Shown here one piece after another: positions 45,190 through 56,300 of a stretch of DNA of 64,000 nucleotides (positions within the stretch are counted from its first letter, which is position 1; each line of letters begins with the position of its first letter). The notes under the pieces were generated by a model that was not told where the DNA came from, made no database searches, and saw only the letters and a program-made list of their open reading frames with translations. Location of the stretch: the NCBI GenBank assembly GCA_036365455.1, contig JAWQUS010000008.1, forward strand, positions 24,845,501 to 24,909,500, in the 5' to 3' direction. This DNA comes from Macrosoma leucophasiata. Its lineage: Eukaryota > Arthropoda > Insecta > Lepidoptera > Hedylidae. Made by a program: the position numbers and the translations under genes.

Positions 45190-45760
45190 CGGGTAGGTAT
45201 ATAGTTTTTAAGGGTATATAATTTTGTAGCCGCTTTTTGGGGCAAAATTTCGTTGACTTGTTTTTTCAATAAAATATCGTCCACTTCACGGCAATATATG
45301 TAAAGACTCTGAAAAATCACGGCAGCCGTTGCGCACTTGGCCGCACCTCTTCGCAGCCAGGTGTAAACAGGTATGATCAAGGAAACATTCTTACGTTGAT
45401 GACGTACATTAATTAGTTAAATATCAAATTAAAGCTAATATTTTCTCATGATTATGGTATGCAGTTGCCAAATTAAATCTGGCCGCAAATAAGGGTAGCT
45501 GGCGGTTTGGCTGGTAGGTCAGAGTCTTTACATATATTGCCGTGAAGTGGACGATATTTTATTGAAAAAACATGTCAACGAAATTTTGTCCCATAAATAA
45601 AAAATAAAAAAATATTTAAAAATACTTGCGGCCACATTTTGATAGGCAACCTAGTGGATTTATATTCTCTGAATCATAAATATGCGTAAAAAATGGGTTT
45701 GCAGCATAAACTCGATGAATGAAATGTTTGTGTTATGGGATCTTAACCTAATAGATTTAA
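45190..45760. repeat. Repeat E, inverted pair
   Basis: The core (CAGAGTCTTTACATATATTG, then CCGTGAAGTGGACGATATTT) is present inverted at about 45240-45312 and direct at 45521-45592. The minus strand of the left copy is open for 65 codons (IPVYTWLRRGAAKCATAAV, then YIYCREVDDILLKKQVNE), unlike the other copies. Function and class unknown. Confidence 0.65.
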
Positions 45761-46189
45761 GTAGATAATAAATCTATGATTTCATAAACGAAATTTTAGA
45801 ACAATAACTTTAAGTAATTTGTATTAATAATTTAATAATGCAAGACGTTTGCAGAATTTATTTTTTTTAACTAAAGCAAATGATTATGTTATACTTTTGT
45901 GTATACATTAAAATCTAAACTTACATTGTAAACTACTATAAACTTTATTAATAAAATGATTATAATGGCCATTTTATTGTATCCCTATTTTCCTTAAGCT
46001 CAATTTAAAATCATAGACTCGTAGCTGTCTGTGGAATTCATTTCGCTATGGATTTCTGCAAGAAAATCAACTATAAAAAAGAAATGTTTAATTGACAATT
46101 TGTATAATCGCCACACCCTTATAGTATCTACATATAGTATGATACCATGGAATATTTCAAATTTAATGTTCAATTATTTCAAGTTTAAT

Positions 46190-46355
46190 GTACGGCTCCG
46201 TAATTTCCGGCACAGAGGCATAACACCTTAGGCCTCAGGGTTGGTAACGCATCTGCATTTCGACTTTGGTCTTTATGTGGGTTTCTAAAGGCTGCAGTCA
46301 TCACTTAACATCAATGTGAACTGCATGCTTGTTTGTCGCTTCAATTACATAAAAA
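46190..46355 (+). repeat. Family A repeat, 5'-truncated
   Basis: The 3' half of the family (GGCACAGAGGCATAACACCT to the A-rich tail). Confidence 0.7.
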
Positions 46356-46523
46356 AAATGCGATTTACCACAATTCTTTGTTAAACACTCTTAAATTCAA
46401 ATTTTTTACTTCATTCAAATGTTAATGACATTTCGTCTTAAAGTTTGGAATTCATTGATAAATGCTTCATTATTGACAAGATTTTCAATATTTTCCTATG
46501 CTCGTAAATTACCAACGTAGGTA

Positions 46524-46760
46524 TAAGTCGCGCCACGTAAAAAGAACGCTGGAAGAAAGTAGAAGGGATGTGTTCGCGCATCGGTACACTCGCGCACGAA
46601 AGTACTAGCCCTATTGGTTTATTTTTGATCTAGCTTTCGCTTGCGGTTTCGTGTATTGGTAGGCAGATTGAAAACGCCGCACCTCATACCACCAAATAGA
46701 TCGATAAATCGTCTACTGCGCAGCTTGACCGCCAGCGTTCTTTTTACCTGGCGCGACCTA
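46524..46760 (-). mobile_element. MITE TAGGTCGCGCC, copy 3 (variant interior)
   Basis: 237 bp, reversed relative to copies 1 and 2, with the same ends and TA flanks. About 50 bp of the interior differs completely (GGTGGTATGAGGTGCGGCG on its reverse strand) while the element keeps the same length. Confidence 0.85.
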
Positions 46761-49375
46761 TACATAGCTTACTCCCGTTATCATTTGACATTTCATCCAT
46801 GCATTAACTCTCACAATCAACCGTGCTAAAAATATGACAATCGATTCTATTGTTTGTGGATGATATCAACAGATCTATTATCTATATTCTCTATAATTGT
46901 GTAACAATATGAACAGCCTTCTAAGCTGTAATAAGAAGTTCCACTAAAAGCATTTATGTTAATTAATAAAGAGAGCTGTTTTGTATTTAAACTTCTTGTA
47001 TGTACGTCTGTCAAAAGATAGATGGAATAAGTATAATACCTATTAGTTACATGGTAACTTACTCAGTCAAATCATTTAGGTTATGTTTACTTAAGTAATT
47101 TTATCTCATGATACCTAATTAAAATACAATTATAATATGGCAGTATGATAGAAGGTAAAACTTTTCCCTTAAGTTTGCAGGTTCAATACCTGCCCGAAGT
47201 CAAATTTTTCTTTTCCCATTTTTTTCTATAATAACAATATTCATTATTCTAAACCATCTTGGAAAGAATCACCATAGCCACTTAATATTTTGTTATGGTT
47301 TATTGTCAATTCTAAGACTGTTAGAACAAAAACTTATGTCTACGAAATTAGGGAGAATATAAAAGTAAATTTATGGCAACACACCAAAATAAGTATGTGG
47401 GATTTCGTTGAATGAAAATTAAGAATTTCATGAGAAATGCGCTTTATTTTGAATTGATAATCAAGAGTTATATGCTTCAACGTGTATTTTGTTCAATAGA
47501 CATACATTATTTACTAATATCTGTTTACTTACGAATGAAAAGTGATGTCGTTTAAAGGCCTCGTTTCTGTACGGTTTATACAGGCTAAAATACTGCAACC
47601 TCCTAATTTACTGCACACCTTATACACTAATCACTTAACTAATTTAGTCTTTTCTTAAAAACCCAAAAACTTATTAATAATCTTCGATATACGTCGAAAA
47701 CAATAAATAAATGCGTTTAAGATAGGTTATCTATTACGGCAATTGCGATGACAGATATTTGTTTGGCTAATTTCGTGAAGTTCGCCAAGCAAAAACCGGC
47801 ACGCCGTAAGAGATAAATTCTTTGTATATAACTGTCTCACTTCCACAAAGCATATGGCGAACATGGCTACGTATATAGGTACTTAGTCTAAGGAGGTAAT
47901 TAATCTAAGCTAAGGGAAAATAGAACGTACTGATCATAGACTTATAAGTAGATAACTTCTTGGTAGATAATAAATCTATGGTACTGATTGCTGTGTCTGT
48001 CTCTGACTCTCTGCTCTCTGCTCTGTGCGCTGTCTGTAGTAGTGATATGCGGATTTCTACTTACGGATTTCGTGATTTTCGTGATAATTGCAATTTGCAG
48101 AAAGTTCTACATAATCTGTTTTATTATAATTTACCTGATCGGAAAAGAAATGTAGCTCGGACTTACCAAATATTTAACTATTACTTTTATTGCTGGAAAA
48201 TCTATTTGGGAAAATCTGTTCATAGTGGTAAGTAAACATATATCTAACGCCTTTTGAACGTCCTGGATTGGTGATAAATAAAAATATATTGAGACGCAGT
48301 GCGTCTGCGTGATACATATAAAATCAATAAAGCGCAAACAGCACCGGTTGCCGGCACTAGCATTTTGTCTGTGTGTGGATTGTTGGCTAATTATGAACAA
48401 TCGATGTACATAGAAGGTACTTAGGCTGGTGATCGTAAAACTCGTTGTGTAAAGTGAAAATGTAGATTCACTGCATGTACCGCATGTGGAATTTGCATGA
48501 CCTAGTGATTTTCATTGGTGGGGCGCAGCAACTGTTTGCAAGGGGTTTTTGGCGGGAACTATGATTTGATTCTTCAGGTGAGACCTGCCTCATGATATAT
48601 TTATAAGACAGGACTTGAAATCAGTGCTTGTTCATAGTATTATGTGTAATTAAAATGAGAGATGAGAATTATCTAATTTGTGTCCTTATGCCAAATATCA
48701 TAAGTAGTAGGCGTGGGAGAAGCGTCTCACCTTTGTGATTGGAACATTAGCATCTGAAACACTAAACTGTTTCGAATCTTTGATTGTATCATTTCGAACA
48801 TTTGGCACAATGCTTCAAAGATCTAGTGAGTCGAAAGTCCAAAACAAAGAACTCTGCTTATAAAAGCAAAATAATGCAAATGAATAACACTCTTACATTA
48901 TTTGTCTTACAAACGCCATAGTCGTTAATTTTACATGCATAAGGTAGTGTATCAACGGAATAAGGAACAAAATATCAACAGAATAAGTAACAAAATATCA
49001 TCTCATTTGGTATTCCAGTCTCACTTGTTTAATATTATATTGTTATCTCGCTCTCTTGCTTTGCTAACTGATTCAGATTCAAATGTCAAGTGTCTTGGTT
49101 GCGGTCATGCGGTCACACTCAATCACTCATTCACTCAAGCAACATGAACGCGCTGAACACAGAGCAATAATGTTCGAGTTCCAAATGATGCAAATGATGC
49201 ATTTGAAACAGTATTGGTGTTCCTATCTTTCCAAACATCAAAATGTTTCGTAACAGTGTTTCGAAACAGTAAAGAGTTACACATATCTTATAAGTAGTGT
49301 GAACATTCCCTGGTATATAAGATACTGTATACTTCACTACAATCAAAATAGTCTTACCTACTGATAGGGTACTGG

Positions 49376-49512
49376 GTGCGAGATTCACAGACCGCACTAT
49401 CACTTTACTTTGGGCGAAGTATGCTTAAAACTGTCAGTAAAGTATCAGTTTTGACAGTTCTAAGTATACTTTGCTAGAAGTAAAGTCATAGTGCGGTCCA
49501 TGAATCTCATCC
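49376..49512. mobile_element. Foldback MITE (GACCGCACTA family)
   Basis: Inverted arms of about 60 bp: GAGATTCACAGACCGCACTA at the left and TAGTGCGGTCCATGAATCTC at the right, separated by a short centre. A related copy is at 58910-58995, and a fragment is at about 56540-56602. Confidence 0.75.
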
Positions 49513-49591
49513 TGGTAGTAGTCTACTACTAGAAGCAGGGTTTGAAGTGCTAATAATTATGCATGAATTTTTTTTTAATGATTATTTTTTT

Positions 49592-49631
49592 AAGATAAAA
49601 ATTGATATAAAAATATATCAATTTTTATCTT
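49592..49631. repeat. Perfect 18-bp-arm AT palindrome
   Basis: AAGATAAAAATTGATATA and its exact complement flank an AAAA centre. Confidence 0.85.
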
Positions 49632-49869
49632 TTATTTTTATGTAAATGATTACGTTCTCTAATCCTCCAAAAATGCTTACATTACTACTCATAAACGTAC
49701 ATTAGATACGTGTTAGCTATAAAATGCTTTGTCTTTGTCAGTTGCATTGTCAAATGTATAGGATAGAAAAAGACAAAGGAGACATTAGCAACACTTTAGC
49801 TACAATACGTTTATGAATAAGGGGGTAAATAATTAAAATAAGTATCAATAGTATATCAGTACGAAAAAT

Positions 49870-50035
49870 ATTAAGGCCGCGTAATAACTATCACAGAGAT
49901 ATTGACACCTTAGGTCTCAGGGGTGGCAACACATCTGCACTTTGACCTCTGGTTTTTATGTAGATGACTATAGGCTGCAGTCATCACTTAACATCAATGT
50001 GAGCTGCATGCTTATTTGCCACATTCCTTACATAA
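49870..50035 (+). repeat. Family A repeat, 5'-truncated
   Basis: From the CCGCGTAATAACTATCACAG variant to the A-rich tail, the same subfamily as the copy at 27.6 kb. Confidence 0.65.
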
Positions 50036-50093
50036 AAAAAAGAATGTCTCATTTCCTTTTTTACAAACTGATAAAAAAGAGTTGAGAAAGGAG

Positions 50094-50350
50094 ACATTAG
50101 AAAATAAAGAAAAATGGGAAAGAAAAATTTTACTTTGGGCAGGAATCGAACGTGCGACCTCAAAATAACCAGCCCAGCTTTACCACAGCTCACTGGATGA
50201 ATATTTTTTTATTGATTAATCCACCAACGAGAGAAATATGACGCTTTACCACTTTTACCAGCTTAGTGGTAAAGCGGCTGGACTGGTTATCCTGAGGTCG
50301 CAGGTTCGATTCCTGCCGGAAGACAAATTTTTATTTCCCATTTTTCTTCA
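50094..50350. mobile_element. Foldback element with tRNA-like arms, copy 2
   Basis: The left arm (50098-50185, minus) and right arm (50258-50347, plus) are inverted copies. Each has A/T-rich outer ends (AAGAAAAATGGGAAA), a B box (GGTTCGATTCC in the right arm) and a TAGTGGTAAAGC D-arm. In the right arm the D stem (GCTT/AAGC) and T stem (GCAGG/CCTGC) pair perfectly; the anticodon position reads GGT. The centre holds about 70 bp. Confidence 0.75.
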
Positions 50351-50489
50351 TTTTCCAAAGTTCAATCGCATGTGCGATTGCGAAAAATAAAAATATTACA
50401 AAGAAGACATTGTTTGTCACTGGCTGGGTTGAATCGATCGATGAATACTGAGAAAACCACACCGTAAAAAACTGTATGCACCCCAAATA

Positions 50490-50625
50490 AATGTATTTCT
50501 CCTATAATGGCAATCGTTGGATGAGGGCGGCCCAGGACCGTTCGTTGTGGCATTCTTTGGGGGAGGCCTTTGTGCAGCAGTGGACGTCTTTTGGCTGAAA
50601 TGATGATGATGATGATGGGCTCTAT
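50490..50625 (+). mobile_element. Bm1-type SINE 3' end
   Basis: GGGGGAGGCCTTTGTGCAGC, AGTGGACG and GGCTGAAATGATGATGATGA are the typical ending of the Bm1-like lepidopteran SINE with a TGA-repeat tail. Shorter remnants are near 13010, 27560, 56870 and 63450. Confidence 0.75.
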
Positions 50626-50954
50626 TCTCAAATCCATAGTGACCTAGTTTTTGAATTAATGTCTGGTAGTCCATACAGTCCAAGTCCAGTCCAATGCTTT
50701 TTAATGATTGTAAAATATAAATACTGCATCTTGAGAATTCTCCCAAGCTTAAAAGATGTTTAAGTAAAGCCAGAATCGATTGTACAATGACCTTTTATGA
50801 AAACAAAATGCTGGTTGGGTAAGATGTTATTGGTACATAATGAAACATCACCGAATATATTATTGCTGCTTCATGGACATAACAAAGTCTATCCCATTTT
50901 TGGTCTCATCCTCAGGATTGATCCAGGTTTCATTTACGTTAGGCCTGCTTCTTG

Positions 50955-51080
50955 AAGAAATCATGGTCATCAAAAAGGTTCATCATGTAGAGGCTCTCTT
51001 TCTCCATGAAGTCTGCCAGTGTATGCAGCTCGGGTGTTCCGTCGGCCATATTCAAATTGTTCCATTTTCAGCTCATGGTC
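50955..51080 (-). mobile_element. RTE-like LINE endonuclease scrap
   Basis: On the minus strand it matches the endonuclease segment seen at 36.96-37.08 kb (GAGCTGAAAATGG and LMEKES-like reading). Confidence 0.5.
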
Positions 51081-52660
51081 GCCTCAAATGCCCAATTATT
51101 TTTAGAGGGTTGCAAACGAGCACACATTTAGCGTTAAGTTGTAATTTTGACAGTATGCCAGTAATATTGTAAAATGTTATACAGGCAATGGATTGTTTAC
51201 AATTACAAAAGCAGTTTAGTGAAAAGATCAAGCCCTGGAGTTGCTTTTTTTTTTTTAAAGAATTTCTTTCTTAATTCAAATTTTATCTTATACATAGAAC
51301 TCGCCAAACTTAATAAAAGTTTGATGGCGAGAAGCGCTCTTTTTGTTACTTACCTAACTCATTACTGTCTATATATTACAAGATTAAGTTCTTATTCTTA
51401 ATTTATCTTTACACTCTCTGTCCAACCGTTGTAAAGATACAAACATACATACATACATTCTAATTATTCAGTATCAGTAAAAATACCGTAGGTACATTTA
51501 CTTATCATTTAAGAGGAATTCCTTCATTGTATTTTTTAATTTAAATTTACTTAATTTAGGATATCGCGTTAACATATTAATTTATTTGAAAATTTTCGTC
51601 ACAAGACATTTTGACAATCTTTCTCCATAATAGATAGTGACCCTTGGTTGGATAAATTTCCTTTTGGTAACACTCCTAGTATTGTAATTATTTTTTATAA
51701 TTTCTAAGTACTCTCACTATAATAATATTCTAAACTCAATAGGTATTTAAATTTCTTTTCTACTGGTAATATTTTGCAAATAGGAAACAATTTATTATAA
51801 TCATTATTACTTTTGTCGTGGTTCTTCGTGGTTCTTTACTCTGGGCGTCTACATCATGTTATCGATCTGTTGGACAAGTGTGACGCGACTGCGCGGAGTG
51901 CATTCACCAATTGCATTAATATGTGCGTTAGTCGCGTTTGTTTGTAACTTCGTATGATCATAATCACTCATGCGAATGGCTTAGAGCTATTTTAAACCTA
52001 ACTTGACGCCTATATTCCCTGAACTGGTACCCGAGAAAGAAATGCATTGAAGCATACTCCAGTAAATGCATTGAAGATAGTTACTTTTTGTCCCATCAGG
52101 CGTCACTCTCACTTTCGTTTGTATTGACTGTTCACCAAATGGTGACCATAATTTACTTCATTGAAATTAATTTTGGGATACAAATTAAGTTACCTATAAT
52201 ATTAAAGATCCCTAAAATCGATTCGGTTATCGATGCCGAACAAATTTACTTTCGATTGCAGTAGCTTTCTTTATTTCATTATTGTGGTGGAAAAATTTCT
52301 TTTACAAATATATTTGGAATGGAAGATCGAAAAATTTTTTCCTCTGTAAATTTTCTGTACTTTTGTAAATGTTATTATTACTAGCCTTGTCTTTCCGTCA
52401 TTCTTTCCTATTTTTCTTATTACTTTTAATTCATTTTATTGACAGTTTATTTCCTCACAACAGGTATGTAAGTCGAAAGTGCACATAGGTATATGTGCAT
52501 TTTCAAAGAGATTCGTACATAGTTGTTTTCCTTTTCTTCTATTCCAATAAATACAGTATTTTACCTTCTGATAACTTTTTCAAGAATATCTATTTTATAG
52601 CCCGCGGTGGCATATATCTACCTATTAAGTACTTATAGCTTACTATACATATATTATTAT
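51081..52660. other. AT-rich intergenic, no gene seen
   Basis: No recognisable element beyond short simple repeats (for example CATA near 51445). Confidence 0.45.
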
Positions 52661-52662
52661 AC

Positions 52663-52875
52663 TAGCTGTGCCCGCGACTTCGTCCGCGTGAGAATTTATG
52701 ATTGGACAGTACTTACCCGAACGAAGTCATGGGCTAGTATAAAAGTAGCCTAGTTCCTCCTTAGTTACTCCTTATTACATCAGCTATCTGTGAGTGAATG
52801 TCCCGTCAAAATCGGTCCAGCCGTTCCCAACATTAGCCCCGCCAAACAGACAGACTGACAGATAGACAAAAATTG
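52663..52875 (+). repeat. Interspersed repeat CTAGCTGTGCCCGCGACTTC
   Basis: A widespread lepidopteran repeat type running from CTAGCTGTGCCCGCGACTTC to a GACAGA-rich end near CAAAAATTGTAAAAAATG. A decayed relative lies inside the foldback at 5.69 kb. Confidence 0.65.
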
Positions 52876-53010
52876 TAAAAAATGTTGTTTTGGTATATGT
52901 ACCGTGTATCGCGGTTATTTTATTATTACAAACAGACTTTAACAAACACTCCAATTTTATTTATTTGTAAAGATGTATAGATTCATTATAATATCTTCTA
53001 AAAAAATATA

Positions 53011-53112
53011 CGAGGGTGGATCCAAAAGTTCGAAGCCCGACCAAGAAAATGAAAGAAAGTGGGTCTAATTTTATTTTTATTTTTCGACATAGTCTCCATC
53101 TAGCTCAACACA
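53011..53112 (-). mobile_element. Mariner relic, one end only
   Basis: Reversed, it matches the last ~100 bp of the mariner at 15.6 kb (GACTATGTCGAAAAATAAAA through CGAACTTTTGGATCCACC). It is cut off at 53112, where a palindrome begins (12-bp arms 53113-53124 and 53130-53141 around CGAGG). Confidence 0.85.
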
Positions 53113-53338
53113 AATTACAATTTACGAGGTAAATTGTAATTCGGTAATTGGTGAGCAATACAGTATTAATCCTGATCTAATGGAATAATTTAGTTACCTT
53201 AATCATTGCATGTACATTATTATAATACATTACACCATGTAATTAAAATTAATATTATTATCTTACCTATAAGTTGTCGCAAAAAATTGCGCGCTGGAAA
53301 ACACATTAAAAAATCTGTTTTTTTCTCAGTAGACCACC

Positions 53339-56300
53339 ATGGAGTCTGCAGGGGATTGGTGTCTCATCGAGAGTGACCCTGGGGTCTTCACCGATCTCAT
53401 TCGGAAATTCGGTAATTGAATTTATCCAAATGTACGTAATGTATGTTACACATTTATGCTTAAAAACTTACGAGTGATCTCTTTTTAAGGTGTAAGTGGT
53501 GTTCAGGTTGAAGAGTTATGGTCGGTTGAGGACAGCATTTTTGAAAATTTAAGGTAATTAAAATTATAAATGCTTGACTTGGCATATTATTTATGGGGTC
53601 TGAGGACCTGGCACCAGTCCCTGATTGAAAGTTGGGGGGATATTACGATGGTCCGCATCACTATCCAACTCCTCTGGTCTTACCCTAACAATAAGGACCT
53701 GCCTAATTTTGTGAAGGAAAATTAAATTTCTTTCATTATTTATTTCGTATCAACATGCCCGTATGATTAACGCGATAGCTGGCGATTCTCATTGGGTACA
53801 TAATGAGAGAAGTGTATCAGAAACCTGACATCTATGTTTTTAAAAACGGTCTTTTCACTTTTTCAGACCTGTCCACGGACTGATATTTTTATTCAAGTAT
53901 AAAAATGAATCGCCGCCGCCTACTGTGGTCACAGATAAGCGTTTGGAGAAAATTTACTTCGCTAAGCAGGTATCTAGTGCCATCCCAACTTCCTTTTCCT
54001 TTCTATGTCTAAGGGTCCGCAAACGGGACGCACGAGACAGCCACAAACGCTGCCACGAGAAGCTCGAGGCAGCTACAAAGGTAGCTGAAGCGCGCGACAG
54101 TCACTTGTGAGCGGCGGTAGACATTTGCCGTCGGTCGGTAGCTCATATTTTTTTGCGATCGAATCTCTGATGTGACCTTTATATTGTTGGCATAATCGCA
54201 ATCGTTGGGCCGCGGTCCGCTAGGCGCTACCACCTCGCCTGGTCGGAGGATCCTCCCTTTTCGTCGGAGGAACGCTTCCACCCGTTCCTCCACAATATCC
54301 ATTATTATTACAATCAACAATAAACGGACTACGTAGGTACGTGCGATATTTTCGATTTGTGATCGGCGGAGCGATTTGTGCGAGCCAGTGCCAGTGCGAG
54401 CTACAAGAAGCGAGCAAGGACGATTTGTAGCGTTTGGCCGTGACCGGCGTCAACCTATAGGATATATACCAGTGGCGGCGTTTTGTGGTTGTCGCCGGTG
54501 GCTCATGCGGCGTGTGCGGCCCGTGCGGCGACCCCTTACAGTGCTCGACAAAAATATTGCATATCGAGCCTAAGGAAGTGAATATCGGCTAATTTCATAG
54601 AGCATTATCTCTGCTGTACACTGCCTACGTCCTGATAGTCCGGTATTGGTCAAAAATTGATCAATATGATCGACAAACGTTACACAGGTAGTGTGCAAAA
54701 GAGATAACGCTCTACAGAGCACAAATTTCTTTCCCTAGGTCGATGTGCAATATTTAATGCCGCATTCAGTTACTGTACCTTAATATGGGGCCAACGGACC
54801 AGCGTACTTTTCTGAAAGTAAAGTCGTGTAAAGTCTGAATCTTACCCTTAGATATCAGGTCACTATTACATTTTGATAATTGTGCAGCAGAACCGGCTGC
54901 AGTAGTTATTTACAATCCAAATAAACTTGCTTGTACGTCACTTTTGATACATTAACACAATAGATTCAGTTGTTCACGCCTATGGTGACTCAACATAATA
55001 TTATATAGACGACCCGGTTAGTCCAGCGGTGTGAGATGACCGTTTGATTCGAAGGGTCGCGGGTTCGATCCCCGCACCGGGACAAATATTTGTATGGCCT
55101 ACAGATATTTGTTTAGGGTCTGGGTGTTTGTGTGTGTTGTATGTGTACAACGGCACCCACGACACAGGTTTATTATACCTACTGTGGGGCTGTGAATGTA
55201 AGCGTATTTTATTTTTATTTATTTATTTATCTTAAACGTATCAACCCTAGTTTGATGAACGGTATCCAAATGAATAATGTATGCTTGCAGCAAACCTTGG
55301 GTTCTAAGATTTACACTGAGCATGGTACGTTTCGAGTCGAAACTGTCGACCGAGTATGTTGTTGACAATACAATTATAGTAGGGGAGCCCAGGTTGCTAT
55401 TTTTGAATTTCGCAAGCGCGTCAGATTAAGATATGGGAGATAACTTACACAACACTAAATCTAAAGTTTGTATTTAGAGCCGCCCTTAAATAAAATCAGA
55501 AGGTCGCTACGATCTTACTCATATTCTGAATCGTCTGTATTTCGGATATATGCCAGAATCGCCACGCTTGTCATGTGGATTGGCGATAGCTGTGGCACTA
55601 GTTTTATCGCAAGACGCTGCCGCCCATCTTGCGTTATTGCATTTACTACCGCCTATTTGAAATGGTTTGACCGCAATTTTTTGGTTGAAAATTCTTCCGC
55701 TAATGGGCGATGCGGCAGAACTTTCGGCTGTTATGATAGTTTATGTTTATTAACTTAACTGTATTGACCAGGTGATCAACAATGCGTGCGCAACACAAGC
55801 GGTGATCAGTCTGCTGTTGAACTGCAACCACCCGGACGTGGAGCTAGGTCCGGAGCTGTCGAAACTGAAGGACTTCAGCATGTCCTTCGACCCGAGGATG
55901 CGGGGGCTCACCATCAGCAACTCGCAGACCATACGCACCGCCCACAACTCCATGGCCCAGCAGACGTTGTTCGAATTCGATCCTAAACTCACCGGACAGG
56001 TAATTTATTTATTTAATTGCCATAGTACCATTGTTTGTTACTCTTTCACGCGATCATCGTGAAACGTTGTACACATATTTTTTATGTCATGAAGTGGCAA
56101 ACAAGCTTACTGTTGACATTGATGGTAAGTAATACTGTATGTAGCCTATAAACATTCATATGAAACCAGAGATTTCAATGTAAATGCGTTGCTACACCAG
56201 AGGCCTAAGGTATTATGCCTCTGTGCCGGAAATTACAGGGAACGTACATTACCACTTGACCGGAACACGAGTGGCTGAACAACTAGATTAGTGGCAAGAA

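Larger units (their letters stand above)
44908..48900. other. Intergenic repeats
   Basis: No gene seen apart from repeats: the repeat E inverted pair (45190-45760), a family A repeat (46190-46355), MITE copy 3 (46524-46760) and one tRNA-like foldback arm (47160-47220). The stretch 47.9-48.9 kb has no recognisable element. Confidence 0.5.

Noticed and set aside
54009..54320. 103-codon minus-strand ORF in Uch-L5 intron 3
   Set aside because: GC-rich intronic patch with no start context, no splice partners and no recognisable domain.
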